A DNA stretch of 50,534 nucleotides, taken from Porcipelethomonas sp964621265. Its GTDB lineage: Bacteria; Bacillota; Clostridia; Oscillospirales; Ruminococcaceae. Made by a program: the position numbers and the translations under genes. Each line of letters begins with the position of its first letter. Position 1 is the first letter of the stretch. Location of the stretch: NCBI GenBank assembly GCA_964621265.1, contig CAZULQ010000014.1, positions 1-50,534 of the forward strand, given 5' to 3'. The notes beneath the pieces were generated by a model. The model was not told the origin of the DNA. It saw only the letters and a list, made by a program, of their open reading frames with translations, and did no database searches. Below, one piece after another: positions 1 through 9,194 of this stretch.

Positions 1-136
1 AAATTATATTATTGATTATATATAGCAAAGTCTGTTTGCTTTTTAAAAGCAGGATATGTTAAAACCTGTGAACCTGTCAGAATATTACAGAGAGTATAAT
101 GATATACATATACTTTAAGACAGAAAGGAAAATAAA
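1..136. other. dnaN upstream region
   Basis: AT-rich leader before dnaN. A TATAAT hexamer lies at 95-100 without a convincing -35 box, and AAAGGA at about 125-130 is the dnaN ribosome binding site. I looked for DnaA boxes (TTATCCACA on either strand) and saw none, so the origin itself is not shown here. By the usual gene order dnaA should lie just outside the left edge. Confidence 0.5.
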
Positions 137-1249
137 ATGAATCCCGTAAAATTTATCTGTGCCAAGGACGATATATGCATGGCAATAGGAAATGTTTCAA
201 AGGCTGTTTCTTCAAAGTCAACAATTGCTGCTCTTGAAGGAATAAAGCTCAGACTCAGCGGAAACACTCTTGAACTTACAGGCTATGACCTTGAAATCGG
301 TATCACAACCGTTATAGATGCAAAATCCGGTGATGAGGGAGAGTTTGTTTTAAACTCACGTTTATTCTCGGAAATCACAAGAAGAATGCCTTCTGAAAAT
401 GTTATATTTGAGGTTGACGAAAATCTCAACATGAAAATCAGCGGAGGAAATGCTGAATATCAGATTTCAGCAATAAGTGCTGAGGAATATCCTGCACTCC
501 CTGAAATCTCAAAGGAAAAGAAAATTTCTCTTAATCAGGAAACACTCAGAAGCATGATTCTGCAGACAAATTATGCAGTTTCAGTTATTGATACAAAGCC
601 TATTTTAACAGGTGAGCTTTTTGATATCGACGCAGAGGGCTTCAACATGGTCGCAATTGACGGCTTCCGTCTTGCTATACGTCATGAGAAAATAAATTGT
701 CCTGATGAATATCACTTTGTTGTACCTTCAAAGGCACTTATGGAGGCTTCAAGACTTCTCCGTGAAGACGAAGAAAATGAATGCGAAATCTTTGTTGACT
801 CAAAGTATGTTGCATTTGAAATCAACGGCTACAGAATTTTCACACGTCTTTTAGAGGGCGAGTTCCATGCCTATAAAAACAGCATTCCGCCTGATTACAG
901 GACAGAGGCTGTTGTCAACACAAGCGATATTATACATTGTCTTGACAGATGCTCACTTCTTATCAACGAGAAAAACAAGGCGCCTGTTAAGTGCAGCTTT
1001 GAAAACGGAAGCATAAATGTCAGCTGTCGTACTGCAATCGGCAGACTCGAAGACAGCATTCAGGCTGAAATCAGCGGTGATGATGTTGTAATCGGCTTTA
1101 ATAACAAATTCCTGCTTGATTCAATCAGAGCGGCTGAAACAGACAAGGTTAAAATTCAGATGTCAGGCTCTAACAGAGCAGTTAAAATCATACCTATCGA
1201 GGGCGACAGCTTCACATTTATTGTAATGCCTGTCCAGCTTCGTGGCTAA
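137..1249 (+). CDS. dnaN: DNA polymerase III subunit beta (sliding clamp)
   Basis: This 370-residue protein has the usual length of the bacterial sliding clamp, the ring that tethers DNA polymerase III to its template and is also used by mismatch-repair and translesion factors. The three clamp repeats can be followed along the chain, including the central stretch with DGFRLAIRHE near residue 175 and the conserved C-terminal end VMPVQLRG, which contributes to the partner-binding pocket. The ATG has AAAGGA a short distance upstream. It is the first gene of a co-directional run with the S4 protein, recF, remB, gyrB and gyrA, the classical Firmicutes order downstream of dnaA. Nothing in it looks unusual. 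Confidence 0.97.
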   Translation: MNPVKFICAKDDICMAIGNVSKAVSSKSTIAALEGIKLRLSGNTLELTGYDLEIGITTVIDAKSGDEGEFVLNSRLFSEITRRMPSENVIFEVDENLNMKISGGNAEYQISAISAEEYPALPEISKEKKISLNQETLRSMILQTNYAVSVIDTKPILTGELFDIDAEGFNMVAIDGFRLAIRHEKINCPDEYHFVVPSKALMEASRLLREDEENECEIFVDSKYVAFEINGYRIFTRLLEGEFHAYKNSIPPDYRTEAVVNTSDIIHCLDRCSLLINEKNKAPVKCSFENGSINVSCRTAIGRLEDSIQAEISGDDVVIGFNNKFLLDSIRAAETDKVKIQMSGSNRAVKIIPIEGDSFTFIVMPVQLRG

Positions 1250-1263
1250 GGAGCATTTGCTTT

Positions 1264-1476
1264 ATGGAAAATATTGAAGTTAAAATCAAAACAGAATATA
1301 TAAAGCTTGATTCTCTCCTGAAATTTGCGGGTCTTACCGATACGGGCGGCTTTGCAAAGGAGCTTATTCTGCAGGAGGCTGTTAAGGTAAACGGCGAGGT
1401 CTGCACAATGAGAGGAAAGAAAATCAGAAGCGGCGACACAGTTGAGGTCGATAATTACAAAGTTACAGTTTTATGA
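1264..1476 (+). CDS. yaaA: S4-domain RNA-binding protein, YaaA type
   Basis: A 70-residue protein made almost entirely of one S4 RNA-binding fold (IKLDSLLKFAGLTDTGG, then VKVNGEV and IRSGDTVEV). Small S4 proteins of this type sit between dnaN and recF in most Firmicutes; their RNA target is not settled, and a role in ribosome biogenesis is usually suggested. AAGGAG from the end of dnaN serves as its ribosome binding site. Its stop overlaps the recF start by 4 nt, so translation of the two is probably coupled. Confidence 0.93.
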   Translation: MENIEVKIKTEYIKLDSLLKFAGLTDTGGFAKELILQEAVKVNGEVCTMRGKKIRSGDTVEVDNYKVTVL

Positions 1477-2594
1477 TTGTAAATACCATTGTCGCTGACG
1501 GCTTTAAGAATCTTGAAGAGGTTCATATAAAGCCGCATGAAAAATACAATCTTATAACGGGCATGAACGCCCAGGGCAAGACTAATCTTATAGAGGCAGT
1601 ATGGCTTCTGACAGGCTGTAAAAGCTTCAGGGGCTCAAAGGACAGGGAATTTGTAGGGCTTGACAAAAGCAATATGCGCATAGGCGTGAAGTTCCGTGAC
1701 AGACGTCGTGAACAGCTTATAAGCTATGCCATGAGCCGTGAAAACCTAAGGGAAAAGGCAATTAACCTAAACGGCGTTAAGGTGAGCGGTACGGGAAAGC
1801 TTTTCGAGGCTTTCAAATGCGTTGTTTTTACGCCTGATGACATCGACCTTATCAAAGGCGGTCCCGAAAAGCGCAGAAGCTTTATTGACCTTTGCAGCTG
1901 TCAGTTAAAACACAATATTCTTGACACAGTCAAGAGATATGATATGCTGCTAAATCAGCGCAATGCGCTTTTAAAGGCAATTTCGGCGGGAACTGCCGCA
2001 AAAAGCTCGATGGATGTATGGAATCAGCAGATTGCCGCAATCGGAACTGCTCTTTCGCAGTACAGACATTCGTATATTGAAAAGCTGAGCCTTGCATGCT
2101 CTGAGCTTTACAGTCTTATAACAGGCGGAAGAGAAAAGCTTGAAATCGCTTACAGCTCCAATATATACGGTGTCGGTGCAGAAAATATCGACAATGCAAC
2201 CTATGCTGTCGGGAAGTATTTCATGAAGCTTGAAAATTCCCTTGATGACGACCTGCGCCTGGGGTATACCCACTGGGGAGCGCACAGGGACGACCTTGTT
2301 ATAAAGATAAACGGTCTTAACATAAAGGATTTCGGCTCACAGGGGCAGAAAAAGACAGCAGCGCTTGTCTTAAAGCTCGGGCAGGCGGAGATTTACTACA
2401 AAAATCAGGACGAGGCTCCTGTCATACTTCTTGACGACGTTATGGGAGAGCTTGATGAAAGCAGGCAGAAGCTTGTTTTTGAGGTTGTAAAAAGTATGCA
2501 GGTTTTTATAACGGCGTGTAATGAAAACGCTGTGAACGGGCTTTCAGTCGGAAAGCATTTTAGGGTTGAAAGCGGAAGAGTATACGGAGAGTGA
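1473..2594 (+). CDS. recF: DNA replication and repair protein RecF
   Basis: RecF is an SMC-like ATPase that works with RecO and RecR to load RecA at single-stranded gaps. In this 373-residue protein the Walker A motif GMNAQGKTN is at about residues 30-38, the ABC-type signature GSQGQKKT at about 288-295, and Walker B plus D-loop (LLDDVMGELD) at about 318-327. The signature reads QKKT rather than the more common QQRT, a mild variation. The start overlaps the upstream S4 gene by 4 nt. The remB ribosome binding site lies in its last codons. Confidence 0.97.
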   Translation: MIVNTIVADGFKNLEEVHIKPHEKYNLITGMNAQGKTNLIEAVWLLTGCKSFRGSKDREFVGLDKSNMRIGVKFRDRRREQLISYAMSRENLREKAINLNGVKVSGTGKLFEAFKCVVFTPDDIDLIKGGPEKRRSFIDLCSCQLKHNILDTVKRYDMLLNQRNALLKAISAGTAAKSSMDVWNQQIAAIGTALSQYRHSYIEKLSLACSELYSLITGGREKLEIAYSSNIYGVGAENIDNATYAVGKYFMKLENSLDDDLRLGYTHWGAHRDDLVIKINGLNIKDFGSQGQKKTAALVLKLGQAEIYYKNQDEAPVILLDDVMGELDESRQKLVFEVVKSMQVFITACNENAVNGLSVGKHFRVESGRVYGE

Positions 2595-2598
2595 GAAA

Positions 2599-2862
2599 AT
2601 GTATCTTCATCTCGGTAATGAAATAATAGTGAAAAAAAGCGACATTGTCGGAATTTTTGATATAGAAAACACAACGACGGGTAAGACGACCTCTCACCTT
2701 CTCGAAAGAGCGCAGAAGCAGGGAAACGTTATAACGGTTTCGTATGAAATGCCAAAAAGCTTTGTTCTGTGCTATGAGGACGGAAAGGAAAAGGTCTATA
2801 TCTGTCAGATGTCAGCCGCAACCTTAAGAAAAAGAGAGCGGCAGGGTATAGGGTTAAATTAA
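2599..2862 (+). CDS. remB: RemB-like extracellular matrix regulator (DUF370)
   Basis: An 87-residue protein beginning MYLHLGNE, the typical start of the RemB/DUF370 family; a longer frame exists but would overlap recF. I chose the ATG at 2599 because CGGAGAG lies about 8 nt before it and family members start there. In Bacillus subtilis, RemA and RemB influence biofilm matrix genes and RemA binds DNA; what this protein controls here is not visible. Its place between recF and gyrB is the same as that of B. subtilis remB (yaaB). It is followed by gyrB after 28 nt. Confidence 0.88.
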   Translation: MYLHLGNEIIVKKSDIVGIFDIENTTTGKTTSHLLERAQKQGNVITVSYEMPKSFVLCYEDGKEKVYICQMSAATLRKRERQGIGLN

Positions 2863-2890
2863 CAGGAAAAAACGGTCAGGAGGAATTTTA

Positions 2891-4828
2891 ATGTCAGAAA
2901 ATCAGATGACAGAAAATCAGAATTATGATGAAAATCAGATACAGGTGCTCGAGGGACTGGAGGCTGTAAGAAAGCGTCCGGGTATGTATATCGGCTCGAC
3001 AGGTCCGAAGGGACTTCACCACCTTGTATATGAAATCGTGGACAACTCCATAGACGAGGCTCTGGCAGGCTTCTGTTCCGAAATCAGGGTTGATATCTTA
3101 GAAGGCGATATCATAAGGGTTTCGGATAACGGACGAGGTATTCCGACAGGTATTCACCCGACAGAGGGTATTTCTGCGGCGACCGTTGTTTATACAATTC
3201 TCCACGCGGGCGGTAAGTTCGGCGGCGGCGGATATAAGGTTTCGGGCGGTTTGCACGGCGTTGGTGCGTCGGTTGTAAATGCGCTTTCGGAATGGCTTGA
3301 GCTGACTGTAAAGGACGGAAAGAATATTCATTTCCAGCGCTTTGAAAGAGGTAACTACGAAAAGCAGCTTGAAGTAATCGGCGAGACAACTGAAACAGGT
3401 ACGACCGTTATGTTCAAGGCAGACGGTGAAATCTTTGAGGACACTCACTATGACTATGACGTGCTTTTAAAGAGACTCCGTGAACAGGCATTTCTTAATG
3501 CGGGTATCAAGATTGTTTTCAGCGACCTTCGTGAAGAGGGCGAAAACAAGTCAAAGACACTTCACTACGAAGGCGGTATCAGACAGTTTGTTGAACATAT
3601 TCACAAGACAAAGGGTCTTGAATCATTAAGTGAAAAGGTAATTTACATTTCTGGTACTCAGGACGATTCCTTTGCGGAAATCGCACTTCAGTACAACGAC
3701 AGCTATAACGAGCTTATTTTATCCTTTGCGAACAATATCCATACAACTGACGGCGGTTCGCATGAAACAGGCTTTAAGAATGCTCTTACAAAGGTTATTA
3801 ACGAATACGGAAAGAAGTTCAATCTCTTAAAGGACGGCGACAAGCTTCTCGGCGACGACGTAAGAGAGGGTATGACAGCGATTATTTCTGTCAAGCTTAC
3901 TGAATGTGAGTTTGAGGGACAGACAAAGGGACGTCTCGGAAACCCTGAGGTCAAGGGCTTTATTGAAAAGATGGTCATGGAAAAGCTTATGTGCTATCTT
4001 GAAGAAAACCCAGCCGAAGCAAAAGCTATCTTTGAAAAGTCAATGGCGGCGCAGAGAGCAAGAGAGGCTGCAAAAAAGGCAAGGGAAACTGCAAGAAGAA
4101 AGAGCGCTATGGAAAGTGCTTCACTTCCGGGCAAGCTTGCGGACTGCTCCGAGCACGACACTACAATGACTGAAATTTACATCGTCGAGGGTGACTCGGC
4201 GGGCGGTTCTGCCAAGGAAGGCAGAGACAGACGTTATCAGGCAATTCTTCCGCTGTGGGGTAAGATGCTCAACGTTGAAAAGGCGAGAATTGACAAGGTT
4301 TACGGCAATGAAAAGCTTATGCCTGTTGTAACAGCGCTCGGTACGAGCATCGGCGAGGACTTTGATATTTCAAAGCTCCGCTACGGAAAGGTTATCATCA
4401 TGGCCGATGCCGACGTTGACGGTTCACATATCAGAACGCTTCTTCTGACATTCTTTTTCAGATTTATGCGTCCGCTTATCACAAACGGTAATATATATAT
4501 TGCTCAGCCACCGCTTTTCAAGGTGTTCAGGGGCAAAAAGGTGAGATATGCTTTCTCAGACGAGGAAAGAGACGCTTATGTTGAAGAGCTTACAACCGAA
4601 AACGGCACAAAGCCTGAGGTTCAGCGTTATAAGGGTCTTGGTGAGATGGACCCTGAACAGCTCTGGGAAACAACCATGAATCCTGAGACAAGAACAATGC
4701 TCAGAGTGGGAATGGAGGACGCTGTCAAGGCAGACGAAACCTTCACAATCCTCATGGGTGACAAGGTTGGTCCGAGAAGGGAATTTATCGAAACAAACGC
4801 TAAGTATGTAGAAAATCTTGATATATAA
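2891..4828 (+). CDS. gyrB: DNA gyrase subunit B
   Basis: The ATPase subunit of gyrase, which introduces negative supercoils with GyrA. The 645-residue length is normal for a Gram-positive GyrB. The GHKL ATPase region is at the N-terminus (VRKRPGMYIGSTG, then EIVDNSIDEALAG). The Toprim domain carries VEGDSAGGSAKEGRD around residues 430-445 and the metal-binding DADVDG near 505. The C-terminal part ends with the usual QRYKGLGEMDPEQLW region. In the Toprim loop PLWGKMLNVEKAR a Trp stands where many homologues have Arg. AGGAGG precedes the ATG. Confidence 0.98.
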   Translation: MSENQMTENQNYDENQIQVLEGLEAVRKRPGMYIGSTGPKGLHHLVYEIVDNSIDEALAGFCSEIRVDILEGDIIRVSDNGRGIPTGIHPTEGISAATVVYTILHAGGKFGGGGYKVSGGLHGVGASVVNALSEWLELTVKDGKNIHFQRFERGNYEKQLEVIGETTETGTTVMFKADGEIFEDTHYDYDVLLKRLREQAFLNAGIKIVFSDLREEGENKSKTLHYEGGIRQFVEHIHKTKGLESLSEKVIYISGTQDDSFAEIALQYNDSYNELILSFANNIHTTDGGSHETGFKNALTKVINEYGKKFNLLKDGDKLLGDDVREGMTAIISVKLTECEFEGQTKGRLGNPEVKGFIEKMVMEKLMCYLEENPAEAKAIFEKSMAAQRAREAAKKARETARRKSAMESASLPGKLADCSEHDTTMTEIYIVEGDSAGGSAKEGRDRRYQAILPLWGKMLNVEKARIDKVYGNEKLMPVVTALGTSIGEDFDISKLRYGKVIIMADADVDGSHIRTLLLTFFFRFMRPLITNGNIYIAQPPLFKVFRGKKVRYAFSDEERDAYVEELTTENGTKPEVQRYKGLGEMDPEQLWETTMNPETRTMLRVGMEDAVKADETFTILMGDKVGPRREFIETNAKYVENLDI

Positions 4829-4839
4829 GAGGGATAAAA

Positions 4840-5457
4840 ATGGAAGAAGAAATCATTGTAAAGAAAAGATATTCGATTCCTTATGAAATGTTCGGAAACG
4901 CTTTTTCGACATTCCAGAAGAGATTTGTTTATCCGAGAAATATTATAATGGCGGCAATTTTAGTAATTGCGGCGGTTTTAAACATCATAAACATCGCAAG
5001 AGGAAGCAGCTCTAAGATAGCATATTTCCTTGTGTTTGCGTGTCTTGCACTTGCATGTGTAAACTTTATAAATCCGATGAAGCTCAAAAAAAACCTTATG
5101 GAATCCATAAAGGGAATTGAAGAGGACGTTTTTGAAATGACCCTTTCAGCTGACAAAATTGTTATCGGAACAGTTTTGGAGCCTGTTTCAGAGGAAGAAA
5201 GACAGAAGGAAGAATATGAGGAAGTCTTTGAGGATAGTGCTGAGGGAAATGGTTCTTCTGAGGAAATCGCTGAAACAGAGATTTATCTCAATGACGGCAT
5301 AATTGTTACAGACAAGCCTGAATATTTTATGGTTTACATCAAAAAGGCAATGTTCTATGTTGTTCCGAAAAAGGATTTTTCCGAAGAGGAAATTACAATA
5401 ATGCAGGTTCACTTTGAAAAAACACTCGGAAAAAATTACAGGAAATACGAAAAGTAA
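4840..5457 (+). CDS. membrane protein of unknown function between gyrB and gyrA
   Basis: A 205-residue protein with two hydrophobic segments at about residues 35-53 and 59-77, followed by a soluble, very acidic C-terminal half (many Glu at about 115-145). The shape, a short N-terminal stretch, two helices and a cytoplasmic beta-rich tail, resembles YcxB-like proteins, but this is a resemblance of layout only. It begins 11 nt after gyrB and ends just before gyrA, so it is probably co-transcribed with both gyrase subunits. A membrane protein inserted between gyrB and gyrA is not part of the conserved core order. No function can be assigned. Confidence 0.8.
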   Translation: MEEEIIVKKRYSIPYEMFGNAFSTFQKRFVYPRNIIMAAILVIAAVLNIINIARGSSSKIAYFLVFACLALACVNFINPMKLKKNLMESIKGIEEDVFEMTLSADKIVIGTVLEPVSEEERQKEEYEEVFEDSAEGNGSSEEIAETEIYLNDGIIVTDKPEYFMVYIKKAMFYVVPKKDFSEEEITIMQVHFEKTLGKNYRKYEK

Positions 5458-5499
5458 TAAAAGGCGGAAAAAGCCTTTGTGAAAAAAGGAAGTAAGAAA

Positions 5500-8046
5500 A
5501 TGTTTAGTGAAAATTCAAAGGTTTTCGATGTGGATATTGACAAGGAAATGCGAAAATCCTTCCTTGAATATTCAATGTCTGTTATCGTTGCAAGAGCGCT
5601 CCCTGATGTAAGAGATGGTATGAAGCCTGTTCACAGACGTATTATCTATACAATGAACGACGCAGGCAACGTATATGAAAAGCCTTACCGAAAGTGTGCC
5701 TACACAGTCGGTGAAGTGCTTGGTAAATATCACCCGCATGGTGACGCATCTGTTTACGACGCACTTGTTCGTTTAGCTCAGAAGTTTTCGCTCCGCTATC
5801 CGCTGATTGACGGTCACGGTAACTTCGGTTCAATCGACGGCGACCCTGCTGCGGCTTACCGATATACTGAAGCGAGAATGTCAAAAATTGCGGGCGAAAT
5901 GCTCACTGATATAAACAAGGACACCATTCCTTATACAACAAACTATGACGACAAGCTCAAAGAACCTGTTGTTCTGCCGAGCCGTTTCCCGAATCTTCTT
6001 GTAAACGGTTCAACGGGTATTGCCGTTGGTATGGCGACAAATATTCCTCCACACAACTTAGGCGAAGTTATCGACGCCATTGACCTTGTTATGGAAAACC
6101 CTGACTGCACTCTCGACGAAATCATGGAGCACATAAAGGGGCCTGACTTCCCGACAGGCGGTATTATCATGGGTCGCTCAGGTATCAGAGCGGCATACGG
6201 CACAGGAAGAGGAAAAATCACTCTCAGAGCCAAGACTTCAATCGAGGAAATCAAGGGCAGACAGTGTATCGTTATCACAGAAATTCCTTACATGGTAAAC
6301 AAGGCAAGACTTGTCGAGAGCATGGCGAATTTAGTCAAGGACAAGAGAGTTGACGGCGTACACTTTATCCGTGATGAATCCGGCAGAGAGGGTCTGAGAA
6401 TAGTAGTTGAGCTTAAAAAGGACGCAATTCCTCAGATTGTACTCAACAAGTTCTTCTCATATACACAGCTTCAGGATACAGTCGGCGTTATCATGCTGGC
6501 GCTCGTTGACGGCGAGCCTAAGGTTCTGACACTGAAGCAGACTCTCGAAGAATATATCAAGTTCCAGATTGAGGTTATCCGCAGAAGAACTGAGTTTGAT
6601 CTCAAAAAAGCAAAGGCAAGAGCGCATATCTTAGAGGGCTTGTGCATTGCAACTGACAATATTGACGAGGTAGTCGAAATCTGTAAGACTTCTGAAAGCA
6701 TTCCTCATTCAAAGGAAAGATTACAGGAACGCTTTGGTCTTTCTGAGGCACAGTCGGAAGCTATTGTTCAGATGACTCTCGGTAAGCTTACAGGTCTTGA
6801 AAGACAGAAAATCGAGGACGAACTCGCTGAGCTTATGAAGAAGATTGCGGAATATGAAGCAATTCTTGCCGATGAACACAAGATTCAGAATATTATCCGT
6901 GAAGAGCTTGCGGAAATCAGAAGAAAATATAACGATGACAGACGCACAATGATTGAAACAGTCAGCGGTGAGGTTGATATCGAAGACCTTATCCCTGATG
7001 AAGACTGCGTTGTGACATATACAAATATCGGTTACATCAAGAGAATGCCTGCTGATGTCTACAAGACACAGAGAAGAGGCGGACGTGGCGTTTCTGGTAT
7101 GAAACAGCGTGAGGAGGACTTTGTAAGCGAAATGTTTGTTGCCTCCGCACACGACAATATTCTCTTTATCACAAACAAGGGTATCATGTACAAGCTCAAG
7201 TGCTATGAAGTACCTGAGGGCTCAAAGGCATCAAGAGGTGTTAACGCAGTAAATCTTCTGCCGCTTGGCGACGACGAGAAAATTGCGGCTATGCTTAAAA
7301 CGTCTGACTTTGACGAGGGCAAGTTCGTGAATATTGTTACCAAAAACGGTAAAATCAAGAGAACTCCGCTTTCAGCTTATAAGAATGTCCGCAAGAACGG
7401 TCTTATTGCAATCGGTCTTGACGAGGGCGATGAAATCGCAGGCGTTCGTATGACAGACGGAAGTGCACAGCTTTTTGTTGCTACAAGAAACGGTATGGTT
7501 ATTCGTATCGACGAAAACAATGTAAGACCTATGTCACGTTCTGCACACGGTGTAAGAGCAATCAAGCTCAGAGACGACGACTATGTTGTTTCAATGGCGA
7601 GATTGAGAGAGGGCGCAACTCTTCTGACGGTATCCGAAAAGGGATACGGCAAGAGAACCGAGCTTTCAGCTTATAAGGTTCAGAACAGAGGCGGTTATGG
7701 TCTCAAAAACTACAAGGTCAGCGACGAAAAGGGATATATCTGCGGAATCAAGGTTGTTGACGAAACAGACGACATTATCCTTATCTCAAACGACGGCGTT
7801 ATTATCAGAATCCGTTGTGAGGACGTCCGTGTTATGGGACGTTACGCAACAGGCGTTCGTGTTATGAGAGTTCTCGACGACAACAAGGTTGTTTCATTCA
7901 CAAGAACTGAAAGAGACGAGGAAGCCGAGGTTGCCGAGGTTGAACAGGCAACAGAAGCTGAAATTGCTGAGGACCTTGAAAACTCAAAGGCTGAGGCAGA
8001 AGAAAGCGCAAATTCGGTTGATGAGCCGACAGATGATGAGGAATAG
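5500..8046 (+). CDS. gyrA: DNA gyrase subunit A
   Basis: The DNA-cleaving subunit of gyrase. I start at the ATG at 5500 (848 residues), which has AAGGAAG at good distance; a GTG at 5479 is possible but less likely. The catalytic tyrosine is Y122 in AAYRYTEARM. The C-terminal DNA-wrapping domain has an intact GyrA box, QRRGGRG, which supports gyrase rather than topoisomerase IV. In the region that corresponds to the quinolone-resistance determining region the protein reads HPHGDASVYDA, so position 83 in E. coli numbering is Ala followed by Ser84. The C-terminus ends in an acidic tail of about 50 residues rich in Glu and Ala. Confidence 0.98.
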   Translation: MFSENSKVFDVDIDKEMRKSFLEYSMSVIVARALPDVRDGMKPVHRRIIYTMNDAGNVYEKPYRKCAYTVGEVLGKYHPHGDASVYDALVRLAQKFSLRYPLIDGHGNFGSIDGDPAAAYRYTEARMSKIAGEMLTDINKDTIPYTTNYDDKLKEPVVLPSRFPNLLVNGSTGIAVGMATNIPPHNLGEVIDAIDLVMENPDCTLDEIMEHIKGPDFPTGGIIMGRSGIRAAYGTGRGKITLRAKTSIEEIKGRQCIVITEIPYMVNKARLVESMANLVKDKRVDGVHFIRDESGREGLRIVVELKKDAIPQIVLNKFFSYTQLQDTVGVIMLALVDGEPKVLTLKQTLEEYIKFQIEVIRRRTEFDLKKAKARAHILEGLCIATDNIDEVVEICKTSESIPHSKERLQERFGLSEAQSEAIVQMTLGKLTGLERQKIEDELAELMKKIAEYEAILADEHKIQNIIREELAEIRRKYNDDRRTMIETVSGEVDIEDLIPDEDCVVTYTNIGYIKRMPADVYKTQRRGGRGVSGMKQREEDFVSEMFVASAHDNILFITNKGIMYKLKCYEVPEGSKASRGVNAVNLLPLGDDEKIAAMLKTSDFDEGKFVNIVTKNGKIKRTPLSAYKNVRKNGLIAIGLDEGDEIAGVRMTDGSAQLFVATRNGMVIRIDENNVRPMSRSAHGVRAIKLRDDDYVVSMARLREGATLLTVSEKGYGKRTELSAYKVQNRGGYGLKNYKVSDEKGYICGIKVVDETDDIILISNDGVIIRIRCEDVRVMGRYATGVRVMRVLDDNKVVSFTRTERDEEAEVAEVEQATEAEIAEDLENSKAEAEESANSVDEPTDDEE

Positions 8047-8260
8047 TGCGTGACCGGTGCGTGACCGCACAGGACAATTTCGCTTTGTTATTTTTTCAGA
8101 AACATAAAATAAGGCACGACCGTATATTTGTAGGGGACGACGCATTCGACGTCCCGAGGTGCGTGACCGCACAGGACGAAATTTTTGTAGGGGCGAGCAA
8201 TGCTCGCCCTTTTCATTTATGCTTAAACGGGATGATGTGGGCATAGCACTTACAAAAATA
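8047..8260. repeat. intergenic palindromic repeat cluster A
   Basis: The gap after gyrA holds members of a repeat family seen again near 29.2, 32.2, 35.0 and 35.6 kb. GTGCGTGACCGCACAGGAC occurs with its core duplicated near 8059 and 8159. A TAAGGCACGACCG segment lies at about 8109, and its reverse complement recurs in the other clusters. A palindrome with ends GGGACG and CGTCCC spans 8134-8155. GTAG followed by a perfect 9-bp stem (GGGCGAGCA, 1-nt loop, TGCTCGCCC) spans 8187-8209. Short open frames across it are shadows of the repeats. No gene is seen from 8047 to 8404. Confidence 0.85.
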
Positions 8261-8314
8261 AAGACTGTATTTTATATAATATAACTAAAAATAAATACAG
8301 CTTTGTAACATATA

Positions 8315-8343
8315 TTGCGGTGAAAATGGGGCGGGAGTATAAT
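8315..8343 (+). promoter_or_regulatory. sigma-A promoter of the lipoprotein gene
   Basis: A TTGCGG -35 at 8315-8320 and a consensus TATAAT at 8338-8343 are separated by 17 nt, about 60 nt upstream of the lipoprotein start. Confidence 0.65.
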
Positions 8344-8404
8344 AAAGGTGCAAGAATAAGTAAAAAACTTTCACTATATGATTATCCGAAAAGGAGGTAT
8401 CTTT

Positions 8405-9193
8405 ATGAAGAAGATTTTTATTGTTTCAGCAATTATTGCCGCAATGCTGACTGGCTGCAGCGAAAAAACAGACAGTGTAAGCGAAACCGCAAAGACTGCC
8501 GAATTTGATACATCTTTCCTCGGCTTTAAGTTTGAGGAACTTGTTCCCGACGGGGAATTTGAACAGGAATATTATTCAGGAAGTATCGGCGGAAAAGGTG
8601 TTTCTGATACATTCACTCAGTATAAAACAAAGGAAAACGACGCAATTGTTCAGTATGATGAAAAGGGACGCTTCAGAAAATATCTTTATAACGGCGATGA
8701 AGATAACCCCTCGGGAAATCTTCACGAGGAAGAGCTTGAGAAAAAATGCTACGAGCTCCTCGAAAAGGTTGTTTCTGACCCGAAAAGCTATGAGGTGTCA
8801 TCTATGGGAGTGAGCTATGACAGCTCTGATGCTGACCGCTATTACTCAAATTTTGAAAAAATCAACAATAATGGCTTAAAGGAAGAGCATGTAGGAATAA
8901 ACCTTGAACTTGACGGTGATATTCAGAGTATCGGTGTTTCATATATGGATATCGAGGGAATAGATTATTCCGAGCATGAGGAATGGTTTGAAATGAGATA
9001 TCAGGAAAAGCTGAAGTTTCTTCTTGATAACTATTATAAAGGCTGGGTAGTTGAAGAAAGTGTTATGACACAGCTAAGAGTAGTTGGAGATAATTTATAT
9101 GCTTATTATTATGTAACTTTAAATGATGGAAAAGAAGAACCCGCTTACTCAGTTGAAACAATATTAATAAAAAGAAATTTAAAAGAGGACTAA
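8405..9193 (+). CDS. lipoprotein of unknown function
   Basis: A 262-residue exported protein. The ATG at 8405 has a near-perfect AAGGAGGT site just upstream. The N-terminus MKKIFIVSAIIAAMLTGCSE is a lipoprotein signal with lipobox LTGC and Cys18 as the predicted lipid-modified residue. The mature part is acidic and hydrophilic with no motif I recognise; it has alternating short strands and Tyr-rich stretches in its second half. The next gene starts one nucleotide after its stop, so the two form an operon. The substrate or partner is unknown. Confidence 0.8.
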   Translation: MKKIFIVSAIIAAMLTGCSEKTDSVSETAKTAEFDTSFLGFKFEELVPDGEFEQEYYSGSIGGKGVSDTFTQYKTKENDAIVQYDEKGRFRKYLYNGDEDNPSGNLHEEELEKKCYELLEKVVSDPKSYEVSSMGVSYDSSDADRYYSNFEKINNNGLKEEHVGINLELDGDIQSIGVSYMDIEGIDYSEHEEWFEMRYQEKLKFLLDNYYKGWVVEESVMTQLRVVGDNLYAYYYVTLNDGKEEPAYSVETILIKRNLKED

Positions 9194-9194
9194 A

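Noticed and set aside
1..136. Replication origin with DnaA boxes
   Set aside because: No TTATCCACA-like boxes were seen; the origin is more likely outside the left edge.
6721..7152. Long open frame opposite gyrA
   Set aside because: Antisense frame in a conserved gene, explained by codon bias; no ribosome binding site or family pattern. The same applies to long antisense frames opposite ffh, the P-ATPase and trmD.
8046..8246. Small open frame after gyrA
   Set aside because: It runs through the palindromic repeats, has no ribosome binding site and codes for repeat-derived sequence.
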